NCBI GenBank assembly: GCA_001899305.1
Contig: MKWL01000023.1
Coordinates: forward strand, 100,332 to 164,331
DNA: 64,000 nt
Reading direction: 5' to 3'
DNA from: Thiobacillus sp. 0-1251
GTDB taxonomy: Bacteria; Pseudomonadota; Gammaproteobacteria; Burkholderiales; Thiobacillaceae
A program made the position numbers and the translations under genes. Below the pieces are notes generated by a model. That model did not search any database. It was not told the origin of the DNA and was given only the letters and a program-made list of their open reading frames with translations. The first letter of the stretch is position 1, and every line of letters starts with the position of its first letter. This document shows, in pieces, positions 42,175 through 49,997 of the stretch.

Positions 42175-44706
42175 TCAATCTGCGCCGCCGCCATGGGTAC
42201 GGAAGTGTGCTTCCAGCGCCGCCAGTTCCGTTGCCGCGGCGGCGAAATCGCCGCTTTGCACGCGGGTTTCGATGCGTGCGGCGCCTTCCCGGATGACGGT
42301 GGCCATCACGCTGGCGGCTGCGCCCTTGAGGGCGTGTGCTTCCTTGCGGCAGAGCTCGGTCTGGCCTTGCTCGATTCCGCGTTTCAGCGTGCTCAGGCTG
42401 GCTTCCGTGGTGGAGACGAAGAGCGTTTCCAGATCGCGCACCAGTTGCGGATTGTCGGGGTAGCGCGCATGCAGAGCGGACAGGTCGAGCAGTGGGGCGG
42501 TGCCTGCAGCTGGCGCAGCCTGCGCCAGCCATTGCATCAGCAGCGCAGACAATGCGGCTTCGGTGTAGGGTTTGCTGAGATAATCGTTCGCGCCCGCTGC
42601 CAGGCAGGCTTCGCGGAAACCTGCATTGGCATTGGCGGTCAATGCGATGATCGGAATGTGGCGGGCATCGGTTTCCAGCCGGCGAATCCGCTGGGTGGCT
42701 TCGAGGCCGTCCATCTCCGGCATTTGCCAGTCCATCAGCACCAGATCGAATGCTTCGGACGACAACAGGTCCAGCGCCTGGGTACCACTGGCGGCCACGG
42801 CAAACTGCAGGCCCATTTCGCGCAGCTGGTGCGACAGGACCTTCTGGTTGACGGGATGATCTTCCACCATCAGGACGCGGCCGTGCAGCTGGATGACGGC
42901 CTGTGTCGGAAGCTCGACCAGTGGCAGAGTGGTCGCGGGAAGCGTGAGATGGAGGGTGAAGCAGCTTCCCTTGCCCGGTTGGCTCTCGACAGTGAGCCGC
43001 CCACCCATCAGGCCGGCCAACTGGCTACTGACCGCAAGTCCCAGGCCGGTTCCGCCATAGCGACGCGTGGTCGACGAATCCGCCTGCGAAAAAGCCTGGA
43101 ACAGGCGCGTCTGGGTTTCTTCATTCATGCCGATACCGCTGTCATGCACGCTGAACTGGCATCCGATGCCGTCCTCGTCCGTCACGAAGCGCGCGTGCAG
43201 TTCGACTTCGCCCTGATGGGTGAATTTGATGGCGTTGTCGACCAGATTCAACAGGATCTGGCGGATGCGCGTGGGATCGCCCAGCAGCGCGGCGGGCGAG
43301 TGCTCGGGCAGCGACAGGGTGAGTTGCAGATTTTTCTCCAGCGCGCGCGCCTGGAACAGGGCCGTCACGCCCTGTACCAATGCAACCGGCGAGAAGGCGA
43401 CCTGTTCGATGGAGAGCTTGCCCGCCTCGATCTTGGAGAAGTCGAGAATGTCGTTGATGATCGTAAGCAGGCTTTCGGCCGAGCTTCTCAGGGTGGAGGC
43501 ATATTCGCGCTGGCGGCCGTCGAGCGGGGTCTTCAGCAAGAGGCCGCTCATCCCCAGGATGCCGTGCATCGGGGTGCGGATTTCGTGGCTGACGTTGGCG
43601 ACGAACTCCGATTTGGCGCGCGCCATCTGGACGGCTGCCTCGCGGGCCGCTTCCTTGGCGGCCTCGGCGGCCCGGCGTTCGGAGACATCGCGCATGATTG
43701 CCTGGATCACCGGCTTGCCTTCCAGCGTCATGGCATGGAGGGCGATCTCGGCCGAGAACACCGAGCCGTCCTTGCGCACACCCTGCCAGTCTATGGCTGA
43801 ATGCCCCAGGTGGCGCGCCAGGTTGATGGCCCGCATGGCGTTGTCGATGGCCATTCCGCCATTGGCCTGGATGGGCGTGCCGAGTTTCTGTATCGGCGTG
43901 TGCAGGAATTCTTTGACCGTATCCATGCCGAACAGTGACAGCGTGGCCGGATTGCAGTCGGTGAAGCCGGTGTTGTCGAGGATGACGACGGCGTCCGAGT
44001 TGGTTTCGAACAGGGTCTGGTACTTCTGCCTTTCCACTTCCAGTTGGCGTGTCTGGGTCAGCATGCGGCGGCCTACCAGTACGGCCACCAGCGAGGCCAG
44101 CAAGGTCGCGAAGATGCCCAGCACCAGCATCAGGTTGCGCGTAGCCTGGTAGGCGGTGAAGGTTTTGCCCAGTGCGGTCTCGTTTTCCTTGCGCTGCAGG
44201 TTGGTCATGTTGTCGAGCGCCTCGACCAGGCGGTTCTGCAGGGGAATGGCCTCTTTCTGCAGCAGGGTCAATGCGTTGTAATTGTTGTCGTCGAGCGCCG
44301 CTTCGACCACGTTGAACATGACCGGTTGATTGGCCAGCGTGATGGCATCCAGGTCGGCCATCAGCTTCATTTCCTCGGGCGTGCTGAGCATTGTCACCAG
44401 TTGGCTACGGTCCTTGGAATAGCGTTCGCCATACTCCTGGAACTGCAGGAAGAGCGTGTCCTTTTCCCAGGGATCGATGGAGACCACGATGTTGTGCATC
44501 AGCATCGCGCGGTCGCGCAGCGTGTCCCGCATGTGCGAAGCCAGACGCGTCTTGACGTTGTTGACGGATACGACTTTCGAGAGCTCGGCGTTGAGATAGG
44601 CCATCTGGGTGACGCCCAGGCCGATCACGGCCAGCATCAGCAACAGGGCGGCAGTGAAACCCAGCCCGACATTGAACAGCAAACCGCGGAGAGGGGCAGG
44701 CAGCAT
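42175..44706 (-). CDS. Hybrid sensor histidine kinase (PAS, HisKA, HATPase, REC, HPt)
   Basis: 843-aa (853 aa from an alternative ATG at 44736) phosphorelay kinase. Order: TM1 (~11-35), periplasmic four-helix type sensor (~36-195), TM2 (~198-220), PAS (~235-355), HisKA with the phosphoacceptor His in NVSHEIRTPMHGIL, HATPase with N-box NLVDNAIKF and G-boxes DSGIGM and GGTGLGL, REC with DWQMPEMDG, and C-terminal HPt with AHALKGAAAS. All phosphotransfer residues are present. The ATG at 44706 lies 4 bp after the fbpC stop, so it is probably in the fbp operon. No cognate response regulator is adjacent. Confidence 0.9.
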   Translation of the reverse strand: MLPAPLRGLLFNVGLGFTAALLLMLAVIGLGVTQMAYLNAELSKVVSVNNVKTRLASHMRDTLRDRAMLMHNIVVSIDPWEKDTLFLQFQEYGERYSKDRSQLVTMLSTPEEMKLMADLDAITLANQPVMFNVVEAALDDNNYNALTLLQKEAIPLQNRLVEALDNMTNLQRKENETALGKTFTAYQATRNLMLVLGIFATLLASLVAVLVGRRMLTQTRQLEVERQKYQTLFETNSDAVVILDNTGFTDCNPATLSLFGMDTVKEFLHTPIQKLGTPIQANGGMAIDNAMRAINLARHLGHSAIDWQGVRKDGSVFSAEIALHAMTLEGKPVIQAIMRDVSERRAAEAAKEAAREAAVQMARAKSEFVANVSHEIRTPMHGILGMSGLLLKTPLDGRQREYASTLRSSAESLLTIINDILDFSKIEAGKLSIEQVAFSPVALVQGVTALFQARALEKNLQLTLSLPEHSPAALLGDPTRIRQILLNLVDNAIKFTHQGEVELHARFVTDEDGIGCQFSVHDSGIGMNEETQTRLFQAFSQADSSTTRRYGGTGLGLAVSSQLAGLMGGRLTVESQPGKGSCFTLHLTLPATTLPLVELPTQAVIQLHGRVLMVEDHPVNQKVLSHQLREMGLQFAVAASGTQALDLLSSEAFDLVLMDWQMPEMDGLEATQRIRRLETDARHIPIIALTANANAGFREACLAAGANDYLSKPYTEAALSALLMQWLAQAAPAAGTAPLLDLSALHARYPDNPQLVRDLETLFVSTTEASLSTLKRGIEQGQTELCRKEAHALKGAAASVMATVIREGAARIETRVQSGDFAAAATELAALEAHFRTHGGGAD

Positions 44707-44710
44707 GGAA

Positions 44711-45778
44711 TTATTCGCGGCGGAATGCCACGACATGATCGACGGCCAGCTTGATGCCGATCTTCTCGCCGATGGCGTGATTATGGTGCGACGGTACCAG
44801 CGACAGCGCGCGTTGGCCGCTCGGCAGCTTCAGCGTGTAGAGGAATTCGGCGCCGCGGAAGGCCTTGTTCTCGACTTCCGCCAGCAGCAGGCTGTCGTCG
44901 TCGTGGACGATGTCGTCGGGACGCAGCAGCACGTCGACATGGCAGTTGCGCACGCATTCGTCGCAGCCGCTGGCGTCGCATTCGACCGGGATGTGGCCGT
45001 CGAGCACGCCGAGCTCGATTTCGACCTGATGGTCGTTGACGACTTCGCCGGTGAGCAGCGTGCCCTGGCCAACAAAATCGGCGACAAAGCGGTTCGCCGG
45101 TTCGTGATACAGGTTGTAGGGTGTGTCCCACTGCTGGATGCGGCCTTCATGCATGACGCCGACCCAGTCGGCGAGCGCGAAGGCCTCGTACTGGTCGTGG
45201 GTGACGATGAGCGCGGTGGTCGCCTCGCGCTTGAGGATGTCGCGCACTTCGAGCGACAGGCGTTCGCGCAGTTCGACGTCGAGATTGGAAAAAGGCTCGT
45301 CCATCAGGATCAGGCGCGGGCGCGGCGCCAGCGCGCGGGCAAGGGCCACGCGCTGCTGCTGGCCGCCGGAAAGCTGGTGCGGGAACTGCCCGGCGTGGCC
45401 GGCCAGGCCGACCAGCGCCAGCAATTCGTCGACTCGCGCCAGACGCGCAGTCGAGGGTTGGCCGCGCAGGCCGAAGCCGACGTTGTCCGCCGCGTTCAGG
45501 TGCGGGAACAGCGCGTAGTCCTGGAACACCATGCCGACGCGGCGTTTTTCGGCGGGCAGCATCCAGCCGGGGCGGCTGACAACTTCGCCGCCGATGCGGA
45601 TCTCGCCCGCCTGGATCGGCTCGAAGCCGGAGATGCAGCGCAGTGCGGTGGTCTTGCCGCAGCCCGACGGGCCGAGCAGACAGCCGATCGCCCCTTCGGG
45701 CAGGGTGAAGGAGAGGTTGGCGATGATCTGGCGTGCGGCGTACGACTGCGACACCGAGTCGAGGATCAGTTCAGCCAT
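44711..45778 (-). CDS. fbpC: Fe(III) ABC transporter ATPase FbpC-type, with Cys cluster in TOBE domain
   Basis: 355-aa ATPase of a ferric-iron importer. Walker A GPSGCGKT (36-43), signature LSGGQQQR (136-143), Walker B LILMDEPFSNLD (156-167) and switch His in VTHDQ. The C-terminal regulatory (TOBE-like) domain after ~235 contains four closely spaced Cys (267, 272, 275, 279; CDASGCDECVRNC), an arrangement I do not know from the standard family, followed by the usual VLLRPDDI. Operon fbpA-fbpB-fbpC on the minus strand with 6-bp spacing, iron regulated by a Fur box upstream of fbpA. Confidence 0.92.
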   Translation of the reverse strand: MAELILDSVSQSYAARQIIANLSFTLPEGAIGCLLGPSGCGKTTALRCISGFEPIQAGEIRIGGEVVSRPGWMLPAEKRRVGMVFQDYALFPHLNAADNVGFGLRGQPSTARLARVDELLALVGLAGHAGQFPHQLSGGQQQRVALARALAPRPRLILMDEPFSNLDVELRERLSLEVRDILKREATTALIVTHDQYEAFALADWVGVMHEGRIQQWDTPYNLYHEPANRFVADFVGQGTLLTGEVVNDHQVEIELGVLDGHIPVECDASGCDECVRNCHVDVLLRPDDIVHDDDSLLLAEVENKAFRGAEFLYTLKLPSGQRALSLVPSHHNHAIGEKIGIKLAVDHVVAFRRE

Positions 45779-45784
45779 AGGGGG

Positions 45785-47431
45785 TCAGTCAAGCGGGCGC
45801 GTACCGCGCCAGGTCAGGAGAATGATGGGGATGATACCGGCAACGACGATGGCGAGCGAAGGCAACGCGGCGCGCTCCCATTCGCCTTCCGAGGTCATCT
45901 CGAACACCCGCACTGCCAGTGTGTCCCAGCCGAATGGGCGGGTCATCAGGGTAATGGGCATTTCCTTCATGATGTCGACGAAGGTCAGCGTCGCGGCTGT
46001 CAGCAGGCTGGCACGCAGGATGGGGAAGTGCACCCGGGTAAGCAATGCGGTGGTTGAGCTGCCGAGGTTGCGCGCGGCTTCGTCGATGCTGCGGGTGATG
46101 CGGTGCAGCCCGCTGTCGATGGGGCCGAAGCCGACTGCAAGAAAACGCACCAGATAGGCCAGCAACATGATCAGTAGCGTGCCTTTGAGGATCTCGGTGC
46201 CGCCGAAGCCGAACCAGCTGCGGCCGCGATCGATCAGCCAGTTGTCCAGCGCCGCCACCGGGATGAACAGCCCCACCGCCAGTACGGCGCCGGGGAAGGC
46301 ATAGCCGAGCGTGGCGAGGCGTTGCGTCCATGTCATTGCGGCACCGGGACGTTGACGCCCAGCGTAGGCGAGCAGCAGTGCGACGGCTGCCACCATCAGT
46401 GCGCCGATGCCGGCCAGCAGCACCGAATGCCAGGCGAAGTCCCAGTAGCGCGAATCGAGATCATCGGTGAGAACCGTGCGTGCCCACAGGGCTAGCTGCA
46501 TGACCGGAATGAGGAAGGCGACGGCCAGCACCGTCCCGGCATACAGGAACGCCAACCCGGCCAGGGCCGGCGACAGCCGGATGCGGCGCTGCGCGGCGCT
46601 GCGGCCCACGGCACCATAGCGCATCCGGGTGCGTGAACGCTGCTCGAACACCACCGCGACCAGCACGAACAGAATCAGGATCGAGGCCAGCTGCGCCGCT
46701 GCCGGCAGGGAGAACAGGCTATACCAGGCCTTGTAGATGGCGGTGGTGAAGGTGTCGTAGTTGAAGATCGCCATGGTGCCGAAGTCGGCCAGGGTCTCCA
46801 TCAGCGCCAGCATCAAGCCGGCGGCGATCCACGGTCGCGCCATTGGCAGCGCCACCCGGAAGAATCCTTGCCAGCGCGACAAGCCAAGCGATTGTGCGGC
46901 TTCCAGCGCGATCGCACCTTGCGTGGCAAAGGCGTTCTTCGCAATCAGATAGACATAGGGATAGAGCGCCAGCGACATCACCAGGATGACCCCACCGCGC
47001 GAACGGATCTCGGGCAAGCCGGTGATACCCCGGCTTTCACGCAGCCAGGTCTGCAGCGGACCAGTGAAATCCAGCAGGCCGATCGCGACAAAGGCGGTGA
47101 CGTAGGCGGGCAAGGCCAGCGGCAGCAGCAGTGCCCAGTCGAACAGGCGGCGGCCGGGAAAGTCGCACATCGCCGTGAGCCAGGCCAGCGACACGCCCAG
47201 CACGCTGACGCCGATCCCCACGCCGAGTAGCAGCCACAACGTATTGCCGACCAGTTCGGGCAGGACGAATTCGGTCAGGTGGGCAAGGATGTCGCCGTCT
47301 ACCTGTGCAAACGACGAGAAGGTGACCACGACCGGCACCAGCACCAACGCGGTGATCGCAAGGGCGAACAGCATCCAGCCGCTGGGAGGCGACCAAACAA
47401 AAACGCCCGCAGCGGGCGTTCTTGAGGGCAT
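45785..47431 (-). CDS. fbpB: Fe(III) ABC transporter permease FbpB-type (fused two-domain)
   Basis: Inner-membrane permease of the iron importer, two repeated modules in one chain of ~550 aa, each with an EAA-type loop (GAIALEAAQSLGLSRWQGFF; GLHRITRSIDEAARNLGSSTT). The start is unclear: 47479 overlaps fbpA by 17 bp, ATG at 47431 gives MPSRTPAAGVF, and ATG at 47374 starts right at the first helix. A terminator-like hairpin lies at 47402-47420, inside the reading frame if the two upstream starts are used. The context supports FbpB rather than another sulfate- or thiamine-type permease. Confidence 0.9.
   Translation of the reverse strand: MPSRTPAAGVFVWSPPSGWMLFALAITALVLVPVVVTFSSFAQVDGDILAHLTEFVLPELVGNTLWLLLGVGIGVSVLGVSLAWLTAMCDFPGRRLFDWALLLPLALPAYVTAFVAIGLLDFTGPLQTWLRESRGITGLPEIRSRGGVILVMSLALYPYVYLIAKNAFATQGAIALEAAQSLGLSRWQGFFRVALPMARPWIAAGLMLALMETLADFGTMAIFNYDTFTTAIYKAWYSLFSLPAAAQLASILILFVLVAVVFEQRSRTRMRYGAVGRSAAQRRIRLSPALAGLAFLYAGTVLAVAFLIPVMQLALWARTVLTDDLDSRYWDFAWHSVLLAGIGALMVAAVALLLAYAGRQRPGAAMTWTQRLATLGYAFPGAVLAVGLFIPVAALDNWLIDRGRSWFGFGGTEILKGTLLIMLLAYLVRFLAVGFGPIDSGLHRITRSIDEAARNLGSSTTALLTRVHFPILRASLLTAATLTFVDIMKEMPITLMTRPFGWDTLAVRVFEMTSEGEWERAALPSLAIVVAGIIPIILLTWRGTRPLD
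47402..47420 (-). terminator. Terminator-like hairpin at the fbpA-fbpB junction
   Basis: A 9-bp GC-rich inverted repeat (47402-47410 with 47412-47420; 8 bp plus a 3-nt loop when folded) followed on the minus strand by TTTTTGTTT. It lies 43 bp after the fbpA stop, consistent with partial termination that leaves more binding protein than permease. Confidence 0.7.
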
Positions 47432-47462
47432 TGCAAGCTTGTCAGACAAGATGGGGCACTTC

Positions 47463-48470
47463 TTACTTGTAACCGGCACGATCCATTAATTTTACGGCCT
47501 TGGCCTGCAGGCTGCCAGCCTCCTTCACGTTGATGAGGTTCTGTCTGAAGTTGCCCCAGGCGGCCACGGTCTTGTCAGGCGTCACGTTCGGGTTGACCGG
47601 GTATTCCAGATTGACGTCGGCGAACAGATTCTGCGCCTTGTCGGACGACAGCCATTCGATCAATTTCTGCGCACCGGCTGGATTCCGGGCGTAGCGCGTG
47701 ACACCCGCCCCGGAGATGTTGACGTGCACGCCGGCAGCCTTGTTCTTCAGGTTCTGGTTGGGCCAGAAAATCGCCAGCGGCAGGTTCGGCTGCTTCGCCA
47801 TCAGGCGGCCGAAATAATAGGTGTTGACCAGCGTGACATCGCATTGGCCGGCCGCCACGGCTTCCATCGCCTTGGTGTCGTCGGGGAAGGGCGACGTGGC
47901 GAGGTTGGCGATCCAGCCGCGCACCATGTCCTCGGTTTTACCTTCGCCGTATTCGGTGATCATCATGGCGACCAGGCTCTGGTTATAAACCTTCTTCGAC
48001 GTGCGCAGGCAAAGGCGGCCTTTCCATTTCGGATTGGCCAGGTCTTCGTAGGTCGACAGATCGGCGGGCTTGACCATGTTGGTGTTGTAGACCAGGGTGC
48101 GCGCGCGTACCGACAGACCGAACCATTCGTTGTTGGGATCGCGCAAATGGGCCGGCACGTTGGCCTGCAGGGTCTCCGACTGGATCCGGCGCAGCAGGCC
48201 TTCTTCCGCGGCCTGCCACAGATTGCCGGCATCGACCGTCAGCAGCACGTCGGCGGGGGTGTTCCTGCCTTCGGCTTTCAGCCGTGCCATCAGGGGACCT
48301 TCCTTGTCCGTGATGAATTTGATCTGTACGCCGGTGTCGCGGGTATAGGCGTCGAACAGGGGTTTGATGAGTTGTTCATTGCGCGCGGAATACACCACGA
48401 CGTTCTCGGCTGCCGCGGGCAGGGCTACAGCGGCCAGGAGCAGCGCGGTGATCAGTCTGGGGAATGGCAT
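47463..48470 (-). CDS. fbpA: Fe(III) ABC transporter periplasmic binding protein FbpA-type
   Basis: 335-aa periplasmic ferric-iron-binding protein. Signal peptide 1-21 (ITALLLAAVALPAAA). The body matches the FbpA/AfuA/FutA family: VVVYSARNEQLIKPLFDAY, DVLLTVDAGNLWQAAEEGL, QCDVTLVNTYYFGRL with the paired Tyr ligands (YYFGR), and GAGVTRYARNP. First gene of the fbp operon, preceded by a promoter overlapped by a Fur box. Confidence 0.95.
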   Translation of the reverse strand: MPFPRLITALLLAAVALPAAAENVVVYSARNEQLIKPLFDAYTRDTGVQIKFITDKEGPLMARLKAEGRNTPADVLLTVDAGNLWQAAEEGLLRRIQSETLQANVPAHLRDPNNEWFGLSVRARTLVYNTNMVKPADLSTYEDLANPKWKGRLCLRTSKKVYNQSLVAMMITEYGEGKTEDMVRGWIANLATSPFPDDTKAMEAVAAGQCDVTLVNTYYFGRLMAKQPNLPLAIFWPNQNLKNKAAGVHVNISGAGVTRYARNPAGAQKLIEWLSSDKAQNLFADVNLEYPVNPNVTPDKTVAAWGNFRQNLINVKEAGSLQAKAVKLMDRAGYK

Positions 48471-48506
48471 GTTGCGGACTTTCCTGCTGAGTTAAAGAAT
48501 GCCCGC

Positions 48507-48535
48507 ATCGTACTAAAAATGAGAACGCTTATCAA
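48507..48535 (-). promoter_or_regulatory. fbpA promoter overlapped by Fur box
   Basis: On the minus strand: -35 TTGATA (48535-48530), 17-bp spacer, -10 TACGAT (48512-48507), about 36 bp before the fbpA start. A 7-1-7 inverted repeat close to the Fur consensus lies at 48520-48534 (plus strand TGAGAACGCTTATCA; 13 of 15 match TGATAATCATTATCA), overlapping the -35 and spacer. Iron repression is the natural reading. Confidence 0.8.
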
Positions 48536-48617
48536 TTCTGAATTGCATGGGTTGGAGCCTTGCAGCGCTTACCCGGATATCCGGCAGAGGCGAATGGGGA
48601 AGAACTTCGGGCGGGCC

Positions 48618-49094
48618 CTACTCGAATGACGCAACCGCCACGGACGGGTCCGCAGGCAGGGCGACGCGGCGAGCGCCGTCGAACCGCTCGCGCCAGTAAG
48701 GATCGCTGAGCCTGGACACCATGACCGAACCGGTCCGGCTGCTCGTGGCATGCACGAAGCGGCCATCGCCCAGATAGATGCCGACGTGAGAGAACGCGTG
48801 GTCGAGGGTGTTGAAGAAAACCAGATCGCCGGGCTGGAGATCGGCCCGATCGAGGGCTTGGGTGGATTCGCTGATCGCCAGGCTGTCGTGGGGCAGCTTG
48901 ACGCCGGTTATCTGGTGGAAGACATGGTCGACGAAGCCGCTGCAATCGAGTCCGGTGTCGGGCGACGTGCCGCCCAGGCGATACGGGCTTCCCACCAGGC
49001 TGACCGCATAGATGGATATGTCGTCGGACGGCGCGGCATGCGCAGGCTGCGTGAGCAGAACGACCAGCATGGCTGACAGCAGGACGGACTTCAT
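48618..49094 (-). CDS. NlpC/P60 cell-wall peptidase
   Basis: 158-aa exported protein: signal MKSVLLSAMLVVLLTQPAHAA. NlpC/P60 domain with catalytic Cys in LDCSGFVDHVF, His in HVGIYLGDGRFVHA (two His), and the GSPYRLGGTSPDTG lead-in. It should cleave peptide bonds in the peptidoglycan stem. No lipobox or binding repeats are seen. It lies downstream of the fbpA promoter region on the same strand but is separated from it by 147 bp, and its own promoter is not clear. Confidence 0.92.
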   Translation of the reverse strand: MKSVLLSAMLVVLLTQPAHAAPSDDISIYAVSLVGSPYRLGGTSPDTGLDCSGFVDHVFHQITGVKLPHDSLAISESTQALDRADLQPGDLVFFNTLDHAFSHVGIYLGDGRFVHATSSRTGSVMVSRLSDPYWRERFDGARRVALPADPSVAVASFE

Positions 49095-49169
49095 CGAATA
49101 GCAATCTGCTCTATAGTTGAAACGAAACTACGGCCAAATGCGGCGAATCTTGACCCTGAGGACTGCATC

Positions 49170-49859
49170 ATGAATGACGTGAACACGCCTGCCACAGGCG
49201 AAACGAGTATCCCTGAAAATACGCAGCTTGTGCAATTGCACGACGAGGCCGCGGCGGCGGCGTCCGCGCCCGACCTGCACGAGCGCGTACGCGACCTGAC
49301 TGCGCGCGTGCTGCACGAACGGCGCATGGCGCTGAATGACATACGCGAACTGGTCGTTGCCATCTCGTCCGGCGTGGGTAGCGGCCTGACTTCGCGCGGC
49401 GGCGAAATGAAGGATGGACTCAAACAGGCGATCGCCGGTCTGGACGAGGCCGTCGGCAGTGCGGCACAGGCGGCGTCCTATACCTTGCGCGAAGCGGCTA
49501 CCCAAGGCCAATCCTTCAAGGACAATGAACTGAAGGCGAGTCTCGAACAACTCCGCGACCTGGAGGGCCAGATTGTCGAGGCCCTGAAGCAGACCGCCAG
49601 CCAATCGGGCGGCAAGCTGAAGGAAGAACTCGGCTACCTGAGCGATCACCTGATAATCAGCGGCACCCGCACCGGCGAACAGGTACGCGAAGCGCTCCAG
49701 CAACTGGCGAACGGCGTGAAGGCCAGCGGCGCCGCGGGACGGGCCGGGCTGAGCGAATCGGCCAGTACGGCGACCGAACGCCTGTCGCTGGTGGCGAGCG
49801 GCATCCTGGAGGCTCTGTCGGATTCGCTCAAGCGGCAGAGCGAGCGCCTGCGTTCCTGA
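49170..49859 (+). CDS. Soluble helical protein, DUF6781-like
   Basis: 229-aa, hydrophilic, predicted mostly alpha-helical (Ala/Glu/Leu/Arg-rich: LEQLRDLEGQIVEALKQTAS; GRAGLSESASTATERLSLVA), no signal peptide, no membrane span. The central MKDGLKQAIAGLDEAVGSAA and SYTLREAATQG pattern resembles DUF6781, a family with no known function. Divergent from the NlpC gene; upstream of the UbiB-like gene on the same strand but 138 bp away. Confidence 0.6.
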   Translation: MNDVNTPATGETSIPENTQLVQLHDEAAAAASAPDLHERVRDLTARVLHERRMALNDIRELVVAISSGVGSGLTSRGGEMKDGLKQAIAGLDEAVGSAAQAASYTLREAATQGQSFKDNELKASLEQLRDLEGQIVEALKQTASQSGGKLKEELGYLSDHLIISGTRTGEQVREALQQLANGVKASGAAGRAGLSESASTATERLSLVASGILEALSDSLKRQSERLRS

Positions 49860-49997
49860 CCTCTCCGCGACGGGCGCGAGCTTTTACCACCATGCGGCTT
49901 GCGGCGACAGCGGGTCGTTGCCGCTTGAGTGGCTTACGGATCCGACGTGCCCCTTGCGGGTACACTCTCGGCATTAACTGATTCCAAAAAAACAACG

